A DNA stretch of 50,708 bases from Rhodobiaceae bacterium (GCA_007118805.1 SKQW01000177.1:1-50708), one strand, 5' to 3'. Counted from the first letter of the stretch, positions 9,013-18,273 are shown. The notes: generated by a model from the sequence alone, not told the origin. Numbers and translations: made by a program.

Positions 9013-9182
9013 CCGCCACGCATACCCGCAATGGCGGAACTCAGCTCGTTGTAGCGCCGGCCGCTGCTGCGACGGGTGCCAGTGGCAAGGGCAGGGCGTT
9101 TCCCACCCGCCCGGCCATAACGACTTGATGCGCTTCCGTCGCGCCCATCATCGCCGGCTGTACCTATAAAGAAGGGACGAGC

Positions 9183-9884
9183 TTAGAACGCTGCGGCTCG
9201 CCGCGGATCATCCTCGGGCAGCTTCTCGAAGCGGTTGCGCCGGATCGTCCCGAAGCCGACCTGCAAATAGCGGTGAAGCAGATCTGGATAGAAGCCGGCC
9301 CGCTGGCAGCCCTTGAGCGAGGGCACGTTGCCGACATCGACGAAGGTGATCACGTAGCGGGCGCCGAGTTCGCGGGCACGCTCGGCGAACGCAGCCATGG
9401 CGGCCGGCATGATCTTCAAGCCGCGATAGGCGGGCGGCGTATAGGCCCCTTCGAGCAGCGCCTCGTCGGGCGCAAGCTCGGGAAAGCCGCCGATCCGGCG
9501 CACGATGTCATTGTCCTGTGGGCCGAGAAGCCATTGCACATAGCATGGCGACCCGGTTGCCGGGTCGACCGCGACCAGACCCCGATCGGGCGCCTTCTCG
9601 GCAAGCCCCAGGCGCGAAGCGGCCTCGCCGAACTCGGCAGCGTCCCGGCCGGTGCTCTCGGCTGGAAAGAGGGCCATCATGTCGGCCTGTTCCAGCGGGC
9701 GCATCGTAAGCGGGATCTTCGCCTCGGGCGGGTCGAATGGTACGTCGAGGTCGCGGCGCAGCCCGTATCGCGTGGCGCGGGCGAAGGGCCCCTCCCGCAG
9801 ACGGCGCTCGATGCGCGAGACAAGGGCATTCGTTGCCGATGCCGGCCCTGTGGACGCGGAATCCGATGCATGTGGCTGCGGCAT
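9183..9884 (-). CDS. GNAT family N-acetyltransferase
   Basis: The 233-residue protein has a C-terminal GNAT-like fold with the cofactor-loop region GAYTPPAYRGLKIMPAAM. The terminal motif, VDVGNVPSLKGCQRAGF, matches the usual 'N..S...y.k.GF' pattern of the family. The N-terminal 60 residues carry a conserved-looking RYGLRRDLDVPFDPPEAKI segment that may recognise the substrate. I chose the ATG at 9884 because GGAGG stands five bases ahead; upstream in-frame starts reach 9932 but overlap that site. It stands alone, converging on the dehydrogenase gene and divergent from tatA. The substrate cannot be inferred. Confidence 0.72.
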   Translation of the reverse strand: MPQPHASDSASTGPASATNALVSRIERRLREGPFARATRYGLRRDLDVPFDPPEAKIPLTMRPLEQADMMALFPAESTGRDAAEFGEAASRLGLAEKAPDRGLVAVDPATGSPCYVQWLLGPQDNDIVRRIGGFPELAPDEALLEGAYTPPAYRGLKIMPAAMAAFAERARELGARYVITFVDVGNVPSLKGCQRAGFYPDLLHRYLQVGFGTIRRNRFEKLPEDDPRRAAAF

Positions 9885-10060
9885 CATGACCTCCATGATC
9901 GACCGACTTAGATTACCGGATTGATTTGCCACAAGAATGCAAATGCGAGGTTACTGCAATCACATAAACCGGCGATGTCGCCGGCACGGTTAACCGACTC
10001 CGCGCGGGGCGCGATTTCCACGCCCGGGCTATGTTGCGGCGGCGCATTGACCTATATAAG

Positions 10061-10076
10061 GTCGCCGAAGGGCGAC
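10061..10076 (+). promoter_or_regulatory. Short hairpin in the tatA leader
   Basis: GTCGCC (10061-10066) and GGCGAC (10071-10076) form a perfect six-pair stem with a GAAG loop, about 28 bases before the tatA start and directly after the AT-rich stretch CTATATAAG that could be a -10 region. It may stabilise the leader; no known regulator is implied. Confidence 0.35.
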
Positions 10077-10103
10077 AACGGACGCTGCCCAAAGGAGAAT
10101 TTC

Positions 10104-10355
10104 ATGGCGCCCAGCTGGTTACAAATTCTGATTGTCGTAGTGCTCCTCGTGCTGCTGTTCGGCCGGGGCAAGATCTCGGAGCTCATGGGCGACGTTGCCA
10201 AGGGGATCAAGAGCTTCAAGAAGGGGCTCAACGAAGAGGACGAGGTCGCCAAGGACGACGACAAGACCATCGAGCATCAGGCGGAAAAATCCGCCGAAGT
10301 GAAGCCCGAGGCCTCCGTCAACACGCAATCCGACAGCAAGGCCAAGGCCGGCTGA
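10104..10355 (+). CDS. tatA: Sec-independent translocase subunit TatA
   Basis: The 83-residue protein has a single N-terminal membrane helix ([15 protein letters not shown]), the FGRGK hinge and an amphipathic helix ([14 protein letters not shown]), followed by an acidic and polar tail. TatA oligomers form the pathway for folded proteins across the inner membrane. The ATG at 10104 is preceded by AAAGGAGAA, an excellent ribosome site. tatB and tatC follow on the same strand, giving the complete three-gene tat operon common in alphaproteobacteria. Confidence 0.96.
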   Translation: MAPSWLQILIVVVLLVLLFGRGKISELMGDVAKGIKSFKKGLNEEDEVAKDDDKTIEHQAEKSAEVKPEASVNTQSDSKAKAG

Positions 10356-10425
10356 GCGATCGGACACTCCGTCCGCTTTCCTCCGGCTGTCGGATGATCG
10401 GCGGCCGGAACCTCATGTGACGCCG

Positions 10426-11106
10426 ATGCTGGACCTCGCCTGGACTGAGATTCTGATCATCGCGATGGTCGCCATTCTGGTGGTCGGCCCGCGCGAGCTG
10501 CCGCGCATGTTGCGCGGCATCGGCAATTTCATGGGGATGGTACGGCGCACCGCCGGCGACTTTCAGCGCCAGTTCAATGACGCGCTCAAGGAGACCGAGT
10601 TGGACGAGGTGAGGCGGGGCTTCGATTCGGTTCGCAAGGCCAATCCGATCAACAAGTTCAAGGACGATCTCAATCCGTTGAAGAACGCCGGCGACGAGAT
10701 GCGCAAGTCGGTGGAAGGCGCCGGTCGGTCCGACAGCGTGAAGAAAGCTTCGTCGAGCGCTGCCGGCGCAGGCGACGCGTCCCAGGGCGCCGCCGGGACC
10801 AAGGCGCCGGGCGCGGGCAAGGGGGACAGCGACGCTGCAAGCGGCGGCTCGAGGTCCGGCACCGCGGGCAAGAAGAGCCCGGCGAAGGCTGGCGGGCAGG
10901 CGGGGACCGCCAAATCGGGCGCGACCAGCGGCGGCACCTCGCGGGCCGGGTCGGCCCGGTCCAAATCCGCGTCCGCGGGCAAGCAGCGGGCGTCGGGTTC
11001 CGGCGTGGCCAAGCGGAACCCGGCGACCAAGAGCGCGCCCGCCGCCAAGCGGGGCGGCACGGCGAAGCCGAAAACGGCCAAGGCCGATACGGACCCGGCC
11101 GGGTAG
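10426..11106 (+). CDS. tatB: Sec-independent translocase subunit TatB
   Basis: The 226-residue TatB begins MLDLAWTEILIIAMVAILVVG, then the PRELPRMLR hinge and an amphipathic helix to about residue 80. TatB receives twin-arginine substrates together with TatC. I chose the ATG at 10426 by homology; a GTG three codons upstream (10417) is an alternative, and neither has a strong ribosome site. From about residue 95 the protein becomes a long, low-complexity Ala/Gly/Lys/Ser-rich basic tail, with repeats such as KSA, TKA and AGKK. This makes it longer than the 170-180 residues typical of TatB. The tail is probably disordered and cytoplasmic. Confidence 0.93.
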   Translation: MLDLAWTEILIIAMVAILVVGPRELPRMLRGIGNFMGMVRRTAGDFQRQFNDALKETELDEVRRGFDSVRKANPINKFKDDLNPLKNAGDEMRKSVEGAGRSDSVKKASSSAAGAGDASQGAAGTKAPGAGKGDSDAASGGSRSGTAGKKSPAKAGGQAGTAKSGATSGGTSRAGSARSKSASAGKQRASGSGVAKRNPATKSAPAAKRGGTAKPKTAKADTDPAG

Positions 11107-11122
11107 CGGCGGGTCTTAAGCG

Positions 11123-11944
11123 ATGGCGCAGCACGATATGGCCCAGGACGACGACGCCGACGAAATCGAGTCGTCGCGCGCGCCGCTGGTCGAGCATCTG
11201 ATCGAGCTGCGCAAGCGGCTGATGTGGTCGCTGCTCGCCATCGCCATTACGTTCGTCTTCTCATTTTATTTCGCCAGGGACATCTTCAACATCCTGCTCT
11301 ACCCCTATGAGCAGGCGGTCGGCGGCACCCGCGCCCTGGAGCTGATCTACACCGCGCCGCAGGAGTATTTCTTTACCCAGCTCAAGATTGCACTGTTCGG
11401 GGCGCTGTTCATTTCCTTCCCGGTGATCGCCTCGCAGATCTACATGTTCGTGGCGCCGGGCCTGTACCGCAACGAGCGCAAGGCCTTCCTGCCCTTTCTG
11501 GTGGCAACGCCGGTCCTATTCCTGATCGGAGGGGCGCTGGTCTATTTCGTGGTCATGCCGCTGGCCATGACCTTCTTTCTGTCCATGGAGCAGACCGGCG
11601 AGGGGCTGGCGCGCATTCAGCTCTTGGCCCGCACCAGCGAGTATCTCGGGCTGATCATGACGCTGATCTTCGCCTTCGGGATCTGCTTCCAGCTTCCGGT
11701 GCTCCTGACGTTGCTCGGCCGGGTGGGCCTGGCCACCTCGGAAGGGCTGAAGAAGAAGCGCAAATACGCCATTGTCGGCGTGTTCGCCGTGGCGGCCTTC
11801 CTCACCCCGCCCGATCCGATCAGCCAGATCGGGCTCGCCCTGCCGACGCTGATCCTCTACGAGATATCGATCTGGTCGGTGCGCCTGGTGGAGCGCAAGC
11901 GCGAGGAGGCCCAGGCCGAGCGCGAGGCGGAGCTCGGCTTATAG
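11123..11944 (+). CDS. tatC: Sec-independent translocase subunit TatC
   Basis: The 273-residue polytopic protein has the six helices of TatC. It opens with an acidic N-terminus, then the conserved PLVEHLIELRKRL motif (substrate signal-peptide contact) and FAPGLYRNERK-type loop sequence (FVAPGLYRNERKAFLPF). The later motifs FLTPPDPISQIGLALP and LYEISIW are also conserved. TatC is the core receptor for twin-arginine signal peptides. It begins 16 bases after tatB and ends the operon; 212 non-coding bases follow before serS. Confidence 0.97.
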   Translation: MAQHDMAQDDDADEIESSRAPLVEHLIELRKRLMWSLLAIAITFVFSFYFARDIFNILLYPYEQAVGGTRALELIYTAPQEYFFTQLKIALFGALFISFPVIASQIYMFVAPGLYRNERKAFLPFLVATPVLFLIGGALVYFVVMPLAMTFFLSMEQTGEGLARIQLLARTSEYLGLIMTLIFAFGICFQLPVLLTLLGRVGLATSEGLKKKRKYAIVGVFAVAAFLTPPDPISQIGLALPTLILYEISIWSVRLVERKREEAQAEREAELGL

Positions 11945-12047
11945 AGAGCTCGACTTGTAGGGGACGCTTGCGCCTTGCCTGCCGGCCGGAGTATGCGGTT
12001 GCCCGTCCCCGCGGGGCGCAACGCATCAGTGGGCGTTCTGATCCTCC

Positions 12048-12105
12048 GCTCATTCCTGCCCAGGCGGGACTCCGAAACCGGGTGCCCGCGGTCGCGGGAA
12101 CGAGC
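12048..12105. repeat. REP-like inverted repeat pair
   Basis: Two related palindromic units lie head to head between tatC and serS: TCATTCCTGCCCAGGCGGGA near 12050-12069, and GTGCCCGCGGTCGCGGGAAC around 12082-12101. The reverse complement of the second (GTTCCCGCGACCGCGGGCAC) resembles the first. Both resemble the widespread 'CATTCCCGC...GCGGGAATCC' extragenic palindromes. I found only this copy in the window. Confidence 0.55.
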
Positions 12106-12156
12106 GTTGAAATGCCGGATTGAGTTCACAGGTCTCGCCATGCTCAGGCTCTCCTA

Positions 12157-13533
12157 ATGCACGACATCAAGCAGATTCGCGACGATCCTGAGGCCTTCGA
12201 TGCGGCCCTGGAGCGGCGCGACAGGGAATTTGAGGGAACAGCGGGGCGACTGATCGCGCTGGACGATGCACGCCGCGCGGTCATAACGCGCCTGCAGGTC
12301 ATGCAGGAGCGGCGCAACGCGGCGTCGAAGGAGATCGGCCAGGCCAAACGCGAGGGTGACGAGGCGCGCGCGAATTCGCTGATGGCGGAAGTGGCTGACC
12401 TGAAGGACACGATGCCAGTGGAAGAGGCGGCCCTCAGGAAGGCCGAAAAGGCGCTCCACGATGCGCTCGCCGAAGTTCCCAACCTGCCGCTTCCCGACGT
12501 GCCGAACGGGCCGGACGAGACGGCGAACCGGCTGGAGCGCGAGGTCGGCGACCGACGCTCCTTCGATTTCGAGCCGAAGCAGCATTTCGAGCTCGGCGAG
12601 ACGCTGGGATGCATGGATTTCGAATTGGCGGCGAAGCTGTCGGGGGCTCGCTTCGTGGTGCTGAAGGGCCCGCTGGCCCGGCTGGAACGGGCGCTGGTTA
12701 GCTTCATGCTCGATATTCATACGGCTGAACACGGCTATGAGGAGACGGCGCCGCCGCTTCTGGTGCGCAGGGCGGCGATGTTCGGCACGGCGCAATTGCC
12801 GAAGTTCGAGGAGGATCAGTTCGCGGCCGTCCGCGCCCTTTCTCCTGAAGAGCGGCAAGCGCTCATGACGGAAGCGAAATACAGCGGGCTTCTTGGCGCC
12901 GAGTTGGTAGCGAGTCTTTGGCAATCGGAGCATTTCTGGCTCATACCCACCGCCGAGGTCCCGCTGACCAACCTGGTGCGCGAAGACATCATCGCCGAGG
13001 ACACGCTGCCCCGGCGCTATACCGCCGGCACGCCCTGCTTCCGCGCCGAAGCCGGTGCGGCGGGCAAGGACACCCGCGGCATGATCCGCCAGCATCAGTT
13101 CTCCAAGGTCGAGCTCGTCTCGGTCACCACGCCCGAGGAATCGCTGGCCGAGCACGAGCGCATGACCGCCTGCGCCGAGGAAGTGCTCAAGCGCCTCGGG
13201 CTCCCTTATCGCGTTATGACGCTGTCGACCGGCGACATGGGATTCGCCGCGCGGAAGACCTACGACATCGAGGTCTGGCTGCCGGGGCAGGGCGCGTACC
13301 GGGAAATCTCGTCCTGCTCGGTGTGCGGCGACTTTCAGGCCCGGCGCATGGACGCCCGCTACCGTCCCAAGGAGGGCGGTTCCCCGCGCTTCGTCCACAC
13401 GCTGAACGGCTCTGGTGTTGCGGTCGGCCGGGCGCTGATCGCGGTGATGGAGAACTATCAGCGGGCCGATGGCAGCATCGATGTGCCCGCAGCGTTGCGG
13501 CCCTATATGGGCGGCCTTGAGCGAATCGGGTGA
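12157..13533 (+). CDS. serS: Serine--tRNA ligase
   Basis: The 458-residue class II synthetase charges tRNA-Ser. The N-terminal coiled-coil arm that holds the tRNA long variable arm spans about residues 1-105 ([20 protein letters not shown] at the start). The catalytic core has motif 2 around [20 protein letters not shown] and HQFSKVEL. Motif 3 lies near the end, with [19 protein letters not shown]. The [16 protein letters not shown] segment is characteristic of bacterial SerRS. Length is normal. The ATG at 12157 fits the family N-terminus. It stands upstream of surE-pcm, separated by 123 bases. Confidence 0.97.
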   Translation: MHDIKQIRDDPEAFDAALERRDREFEGTAGRLIALDDARRAVITRLQVMQERRNAASKEIGQAKREGDEARANSLMAEVADLKDTMPVEEAALRKAEKALHDALAEVPNLPLPDVPNGPDETANRLEREVGDRRSFDFEPKQHFELGETLGCMDFELAAKLSGARFVVLKGPLARLERALVSFMLDIHTAEHGYEETAPPLLVRRAAMFGTAQLPKFEEDQFAAVRALSPEERQALMTEAKYSGLLGAELVASLWQSEHFWLIPTAEVPLTNLVREDIIAEDTLPRRYTAGTPCFRAEAGAAGKDTRGMIRQHQFSKVELVSVTTPEESLAEHERMTACAEEVLKRLGLPYRVMTLSTGDMGFAARKTYDIEVWLPGQGAYREISSCSVCGDFQARRMDARYRPKEGGSPRFVHTLNGSGVAVGRALIAVMENYQRADGSIDVPAALRPYMGGLERIG

Positions 13534-13656
13534 TTAGCGAACAGCGAATGGCGAGTAGGGATTGGAAAGTAGCGGTATTGGGTTGGGCCGGCCCTCTTGA
13601 CGGTTCGCTCCGCGCTATCTCCCCAACCCTGAAACAAAAGGAGCAAGAGCGACCAC

Positions 13657-14427
13657 ATGCGCATTCTGGTCACCAATGACGACGGCATCCATGCCCGCGG
13701 CCTGACGGTTCTGGAGGCGATAGCGCGGGAGTTGTCCGACGATGTGTGGATCGTCGCGCCGGAAACCGACCAGAGCGGGTCGTCGCATTCGCTGTCGCTC
13801 AACGACCCGCTGCGCCTGCGCGAGGTTGGCCCGCGCCATTTCGCGGTCAAGGGCACGCCGACCGACTGCGTTATCATGGGGGTGCGCCACATCCTTGCAC
13901 ATGGCGCGCCGGACCTCGTCCTGTCCGGGGTCAATCGCGGCCAGAACCTGGCCGACGACGTGACCTATTCGGGCACTATCGCGGGCGCCTTCGAGGGTGC
14001 CATCCTGCGGGTGCGCTCGATCGCGCTGAGCCAGGCCTATCGCGATCCGGAGAACATCCCGTGGGAGGTGGCCGAGCGCCACGGGGCGGACGTGCTGCGC
14101 CGGCTGCTCGACGCCGATATAGACCCGTCGGTCGTGCTCAACGTCAACTTCCCCTGGGTCGCGCCGGACGCGGTGACCGGCATCGACATCACCGAGCAGG
14201 GCCAGCGCGACCAGTCGCACCTGAAGATCGAGCCGCGCTTCGACGGCCGGGGCAATCCATATTACTGGGTGGCGTTCGACCGCGGTCGGCAGAACCCGGC
14301 GCCCGGCACCGATCTGCGGGCGATCTATGACGGGGCGATCTCGGTCACCGCCCTGTCGCTGAACCTGACCGATCACCGCGCCAGCGCGGCGCTCAGCGAG
14401 CGGCTTCGGGTCGCGGAGGGGGCATGA
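13657..14427 (+). CDS. surE: 5'/3'-nucleotidase SurE
   Basis: The 256-residue metal-dependent phosphatase acts on nucleoside monophosphates. The N-terminal [16 protein letters not shown] carries the two metal-binding aspartates. [11 protein letters not shown] supplies the metal-binding serine, and [18 protein letters not shown] contains the conserved Asn and active-site loop. A good ribosome site (AAAAGGAGCAAG) precedes the ATG. surE, pcm and an nlpD-like gene follow one another here as in many proteobacteria, with only ytoQ inserted. Confidence 0.96.
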   Translation: MRILVTNDDGIHARGLTVLEAIARELSDDVWIVAPETDQSGSSHSLSLNDPLRLREVGPRHFAVKGTPTDCVIMGVRHILAHGAPDLVLSGVNRGQNLADDVTYSGTIAGAFEGAILRVRSIALSQAYRDPENIPWEVAERHGADVLRRLLDADIDPSVVLNVNFPWVAPDAVTGIDITEQGQRDQSHLKIEPRFDGRGNPYYWVAFDRGRQNPAPGTDLRAIYDGAISVTALSLNLTDHRASAALSERLRVAEGA

Positions 14428-14461
14428 AGGAACCAACCGGGCGAAAGGTCAATTGGTGGCC

Positions 14462-15139
14462 ATGAGCGGGCCGGACGATGAGGACGATACGGGGCTTGAC
14501 GAAGATCGCGTGGCGGCGGCGCGCCTGATCATGAACTTGCGCGCCCAGGGCATCCGCGACAACCGCGTGCTCAACGCCATCGAGAAGCTGCCGCGCTCGC
14601 TGTTCGTCGACGAAGCGCTGGCCGACCACGCCTATGACGACCGGGCCCTGCCCATCGATTGTGGGCAGACGATCAGCCAGCCCTTCGTCGTCGCCTTCAT
14701 GACCGAGGCGCTGCGCGTGGGCGATCTGCACAAGGTGCTGGAGATCGGCACCGGGTCCGGCTATCAAACCGCGGTGCTGGCCCAGCTCTGCCGCCGGGTC
14801 TACACTATCGAGCGCTATCGCACGCTCCTTAAGGCAGCGGAAGGGCGCCTGGAGCGCCTCGAAGCGCGCAACGTGACGGCGATGGTGGGCGACGGGCTGA
14901 AGGGCTGGCCGGCCCAGGCGCCCTTCGACCGCATCCTGGTGACGGCAGCGGCCGAGGAGATTCCGCAGACCCTGGTCGACCAGCTCAAGGTGGGCGGTAT
15001 CATGGTGCTGCCGGTGGGGCCTGTGGGCGGCGTCCAGCATGTCTGCCGGGTAACCCTCACCGAGGCGGGAACCGAGGTGGAGGAGTTGATCGGGGTGCGC
15101 TTCGTGCCCCTGGTGCCGGGCCGGGCCGAGCACCTTTGA
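14462..15139 (+). CDS. pcm: Protein-L-isoaspartate O-methyltransferase
   Basis: The 225-residue enzyme repairs isoaspartyl residues using S-adenosylmethionine. The SAM-binding motif VLEIGTGSGYQTAVLAQL is intact, and the family motif PRSLFVDEALADHAYDD and the IDCGQTISQP loop carry the substrate-binding positions. The ATG at 14462 follows surE by 34 bases. A TTG at 14453, five bases after AAAGG, is a plausible alternative and would add three residues. The context (surE upstream) supports the assignment. Confidence 0.94.
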   Translation: MSGPDDEDDTGLDEDRVAAARLIMNLRAQGIRDNRVLNAIEKLPRSLFVDEALADHAYDDRALPIDCGQTISQPFVVAFMTEALRVGDLHKVLEIGTGSGYQTAVLAQLCRRVYTIERYRTLLKAAEGRLERLEARNVTAMVGDGLKGWPAQAPFDRILVTAAAEEIPQTLVDQLKVGGIMVLPVGPVGGVQHVCRVTLTEAGTEVEELIGVRFVPLVPGRAEHL

Positions 15140-15194
15140 CAATGGCCTCCGCGGGGGGCGACAGGGAAAAACAGTCAGGCCAGGGAGTGTCTTA

Positions 15195-15680
15195 ATGTCC
15201 GAGCTGACCGTCTATCTCGCCGGCGAGATCCACAGCGACTGGCGCGAGCGCATCGTGGCGGGCGCCAGGGAGGCTGGCCTCGACATTGCCTTTTCCGCCC
15301 CAGTGACCAGCCACGATAACAGCGACGACTGCGGCGTGGCGATCCTCGGCGATGAGGCCGACGGCTTCTGGAAGGACCACAAGGGCGCCAAACTCAACGC
15401 CATTCGCACCCGCACGCTGATCGACAAGGCGGATGTGGTGGTGGTGCGCTTCGGCGACAAATACAAGCAGTGGAACGCCGCCTTCGATGCTGGCTATGCC
15501 GCCGCCCTCGGCAAGGCGCTGATCGTGATGCACGACCCGGCACTGACCCATCCGCTCAAGGAGGTCGATGGCGCCGCGCTGGCGGTGGCCGAGACGCCCG
15601 GGCAGATCGTCGAGATCCTGCGTTATGTCCTGACCGGCGACTTGCCCGGCCGGCCCGCTATCGGGCGTGCAGCCGAATAA
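15195..15680 (+). CDS. YtoQ family protein
   Basis: The 161-residue protein starts MSELTVYLAGEIHSDWRERI, the hallmark of the YtoQ family. It continues with SAPVTSHDNSDDCG and ADVVVVRFGDKYKQWNAAFD, a Rossmann-like pattern related to nucleoside 2-deoxyribosyltransferase-like folds. The biochemical role of YtoQ is not established to my knowledge. The ATG has the moderate ribosome site AGGGAG about eight bases ahead. It lies between pcm and the nlpD-like gene on the same strand. Confidence 0.85.
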   Translation: MSELTVYLAGEIHSDWRERIVAGAREAGLDIAFSAPVTSHDNSDDCGVAILGDEADGFWKDHKGAKLNAIRTRTLIDKADVVVVRFGDKYKQWNAAFDAGYAAALGKALIVMHDPALTHPLKEVDGAALAVAETPGQIVEILRYVLTGDLPGRPAIGRAAE

Positions 15681-15806
15681 CGGGCGCCGCCGGCACGGGT
15701 AGGTGCCATGCGTTGGGCCGGAAACTCTTTTGATCTCCTTAAGCGCCTGTTTACCTCAACATGTCTTTACTCGCCTTGAGAGTCCAAGTGCGGTGCGAGT
15801 GAGGCC

Positions 15807-17099
15807 ATGCGTGAAGTCAACGGAACCAAGCGGTCGCGGCGGGTAGCGCGGGCGCTTCTGATCGGAACCGTCGGGCTTGCGGCCGCTGGCTGCAGTTCGG
15901 AAGTCACCCGGTTCAGCCAGCCGCTGTTCGGCAGCTCCAGCGAGACCCGCTACACCGGATCGATCACCCCGAGCCCAACGACCGGCGTGCAACGCCAATC
16001 CCTCGATGCGCCCGGCGGTCAGGAGGCCGGCGCGCCGGGGCAGAGCTCGAACGGCAATGTGGTGACCGTCCAGCAGGGCGACACCGTCCATTCGATCGCG
16101 CGGGCCAACGGGGTGCCGCCCGACGCCCTGATGCAGGCTAACAATCTGGGCAGTCCCGACAATCTGAGGCCGGGCCAGCATCTCATCATTCCGACCCATT
16201 CGCGTCCGGCGCAGAACATGCAGGCGCGCCAACCGCAGGATCAGGGCAGCCCGCCGACTTCAGGCGCCCAGCAAGTCGCGGCGGCGCCGGTCTCCACACC
16301 AGCCCCGACAACCGAAGAGCGGCCGACCGCCGGCCGCCAGGGCGGCGGCAGCCATCAGGTCAATCACGGCGAGACGGTGTTCTCGATCGCCCGCGCCTAC
16401 AATGTGAGCCCGAACGACATCATCCGGGCGAACAGTCTCGACTCGCCGAACCAGATTCGTGTCGGCCAGAGCCTGACGATCCCCGGCGCGGCCGGTGCCA
16501 CGCAGACCGCGGGCGGGCAGCCGCAGGTTCAGCCGGCGGCGCAGCGCCAGGCTGACTCCGATGCGCAGTCGCAAGGTGCGGAAGGTCAGGGTACTGGCGG
16601 GCAGCTTGCCCAGGCAGAGATCCCCGAGCCGGCGCCCGTCTCATTGACCACCGGCGGCGAAGAGCGGGCGGAGCAACCCGATACGAGCGCCGGCGTCGCC
16701 GACCCCGCGCCCCTGGCGAGCGGCACGTTCCGCTGGCCGGTGCGCGGGCGGGTTATCTCCGGATTCGGCGATAGCTCCGATGGCGCGACCAATGACGGGG
16801 TCAAGATCTCGGTACCCGAGGGCTCCTCTGTGCGCGCCGCCGAGAACGGCGTCGTAGCCTATGCCGGAGACGAGCTCCAAGGCTACGGGAATCTGGTGCT
16901 GATTCGTCACGATGATGACTGGGTGAGCGCCTACGCCCATAACAGCGAGATCAGCGTCAGCCGGGGCGATCAGGTCCAGCGCGGCCAGGTGATTGCCAAG
17001 GCGGGGCAAACGGGATCGGTCAGTTCTCCGCAGCTCCATTTCGAGTTGCGCAAGGGATCGCAGCCCGTCGATCCGCTGCGCCATCTCTCCGAGAATTGA
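15807..17099 (+). CDS. nlpD: NlpD-like lipoprotein with two LysM and a degenerate M23/LytM domain
   Basis: The 430-residue protein has a lipobox LAAAGC (Cys29), LysM domains at about 84-129 and 183-227, Gln/Ala-rich linkers, and a LytM/M23 domain at about 308-426. In this domain the usual zinc ligands are replaced: the HxxxD motif reads NDGVK (Asn329, Lys333), and the HLH motif reads QLH (Gln409), leaving only His411 and His378. That matches non-catalytic NlpD/EnvC-type proteins, which activate N-acetylmuramoyl-L-alanine amidases during septum splitting. The position downstream of surE-pcm also matches nlpD. A perfect inverted repeat follows the stop. The link to a particular amidase is inference. 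Confidence 0.88.
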   Translation: MREVNGTKRSRRVARALLIGTVGLAAAGCSSEVTRFSQPLFGSSSETRYTGSITPSPTTGVQRQSLDAPGGQEAGAPGQSSNGNVVTVQQGDTVHSIARANGVPPDALMQANNLGSPDNLRPGQHLIIPTHSRPAQNMQARQPQDQGSPPTSGAQQVAAAPVSTPAPTTEERPTAGRQGGGSHQVNHGETVFSIARAYNVSPNDIIRANSLDSPNQIRVGQSLTIPGAAGATQTAGGQPQVQPAAQRQADSDAQSQGAEGQGTGGQLAQAEIPEPAPVSLTTGGEERAEQPDTSAGVADPAPLASGTFRWPVRGRVISGFGDSSDGATNDGVKISVPEGSSVRAAENGVVAYAGDELQGYGNLVLIRHDDDWVSAYAHNSEISVSRGDQVQRGQVIAKAGQTGSVSSPQLHFELRKGSQPVDPLRHLSEN

Positions 17100-17103
17100 G
17101 GAT

Positions 17104-17141
17104 CATGCCCGCGGCCCAGCACTGGCCGGACCGCGGGCATG
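17104..17141. terminator. Bidirectional hairpin between nlpD-like gene and the DUF815 gene
   Basis: CATGCCCGCGG (17104-17114) and CCGCGGGCATG (17131-17141) form a perfect 11-pair stem, and the 16-base interval can fold further (CCAG/CTGG). It sits five bases after the nlpD-like stop and ten bases before the end of the convergent DUF815 gene, so it may end transcripts from both sides. No T run is present. Confidence 0.6.
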
Positions 17142-17151
17142 GAAATCCGCG

Positions 17152-18045
17152 TCAAACGCCATCCTCGGCGGGCGCGAGCGGCACGCCGAGTCTGCCGGCC
17201 AAATCCTGAATGTATTGCCATGCCACGCGCCCGGAGCGGCTACCGCGGGTGGTCGCCCATTCGAGCGCCTCTCGCTCCAGCCTTTCCGCGTCAAGTCGTA
17301 GGCCGTAATGCTCGGCATAGCCGCGCACCATGGCGAGATACTCGTCCTGGCTGCAGCGGTGAAAGCCGATCCACAGGCCGAAGCGATCGCTGAGCGAGAC
17401 CTTTTCCTCGATCGCTTCGGACGGATTGATGGCGGTTGAGCGCTCGTTCTCCATCATGTCGCGCGGCAGAAGGTGCCGCCGGTTCGATGTGGCGTAGAAT
17501 AGCGCGTTGGCCGGCCGGCCCTCGATCCCGCCCTCAAGCACCGCCTTGAGCGACTTGTAAGAGGTATCGTCGGCGTCGAAGGACAGATCGTCGCAAAACA
17601 CCAAAATGCGCAGATCGTAACCACGAATGAGCGCCATGAGCTCAGGGAGCGATTCAATGTCCTCGCGGTGAATCTCGATAAGCTTCAGGGGCTTATCGCC
17701 GGATTTTGAGAATCTCATGTTGACCGTGGCATGGGTGGCCTTGATCAGTGAACTCTTGCCCATCCCGCGGGCGCCCCATAGCAGGGCGTTGTTGGCGGGC
17801 AGGCCGCGGGCGAAGCGCTCAGTGTTTTCCAGCAAGGTATCGCGGGCCCGGTCGATTCCCTTCAGGAGGGTCATGTCGACGCGATTGACGCGCGGCACCG
17901 GCACGAGCTCGCCGGGCCTGGGGCGCCAAATGAAGGCGTCGGCACCGTCAAGGTCGATCTGACGCGCGGCGGCGGGCGCCATGCGCTCGAGGGCGTCGGC
18001 AATCCGCCGCAACAGGTTCGAGGTGTCGTTGCTGTCCTGCTTCAT
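17152..18045 (-). CDS. DUF815 family AAA ATP-binding protein
   Basis: The 297-residue protein has a Walker A motif in NALLWGARGMGKSSLIKA and a Walker B-like ILVFCDDLSFD. The family-typical segments LKAVLEGGIEGRPANALFYA, TSNRRHLLPR and SLSDRFGLWIGF follow. DUF815 proteins are AAA-type P-loop proteins of unknown function, common in proteobacteria. The ATG at 18045 gives the family N-terminus and has GGAGC about ten bases ahead; the frame runs back to 18090. It converges with the nlpD-like gene and is divergent from yajC. No partner is evident. Confidence 0.88.
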   Translation of the reverse strand: MKQDSNDTSNLLRRIADALERMAPAAARQIDLDGADAFIWRPRPGELVPVPRVNRVDMTLLKGIDRARDTLLENTERFARGLPANNALLWGARGMGKSSLIKATHATVNMRFSKSGDKPLKLIEIHREDIESLPELMALIRGYDLRILVFCDDLSFDADDTSYKSLKAVLEGGIEGRPANALFYATSNRRHLLPRDMMENERSTAINPSEAIEEKVSLSDRFGLWIGFHRCSQDEYLAMVRGYAEHYGLRLDAERLEREALEWATTRGSRSGRVAWQYIQDLAGRLGVPLAPAEDGV

Positions 18046-18273
18046 ATCGCGGTGCTCCGGGGCGGGCCGGCGGTTGAAGGGCCGTGTCAAGAAATCCGCG
18101 CCAAGTGAGGGATGGGCGGAACGTATTGGCGTGCCGAGCGGGGGTCAATGGCCGGCCGGCGCGCGGCGCAACCTTGCGGTTTGCAAAGTCGCGGCCGGTG
18201 AGTATAGTCCGCGCGCTTCGCGACGGCGACCGCGGGCGAGGCTCCACGGAAACAGGATGTTCAGGAGAAGGCG

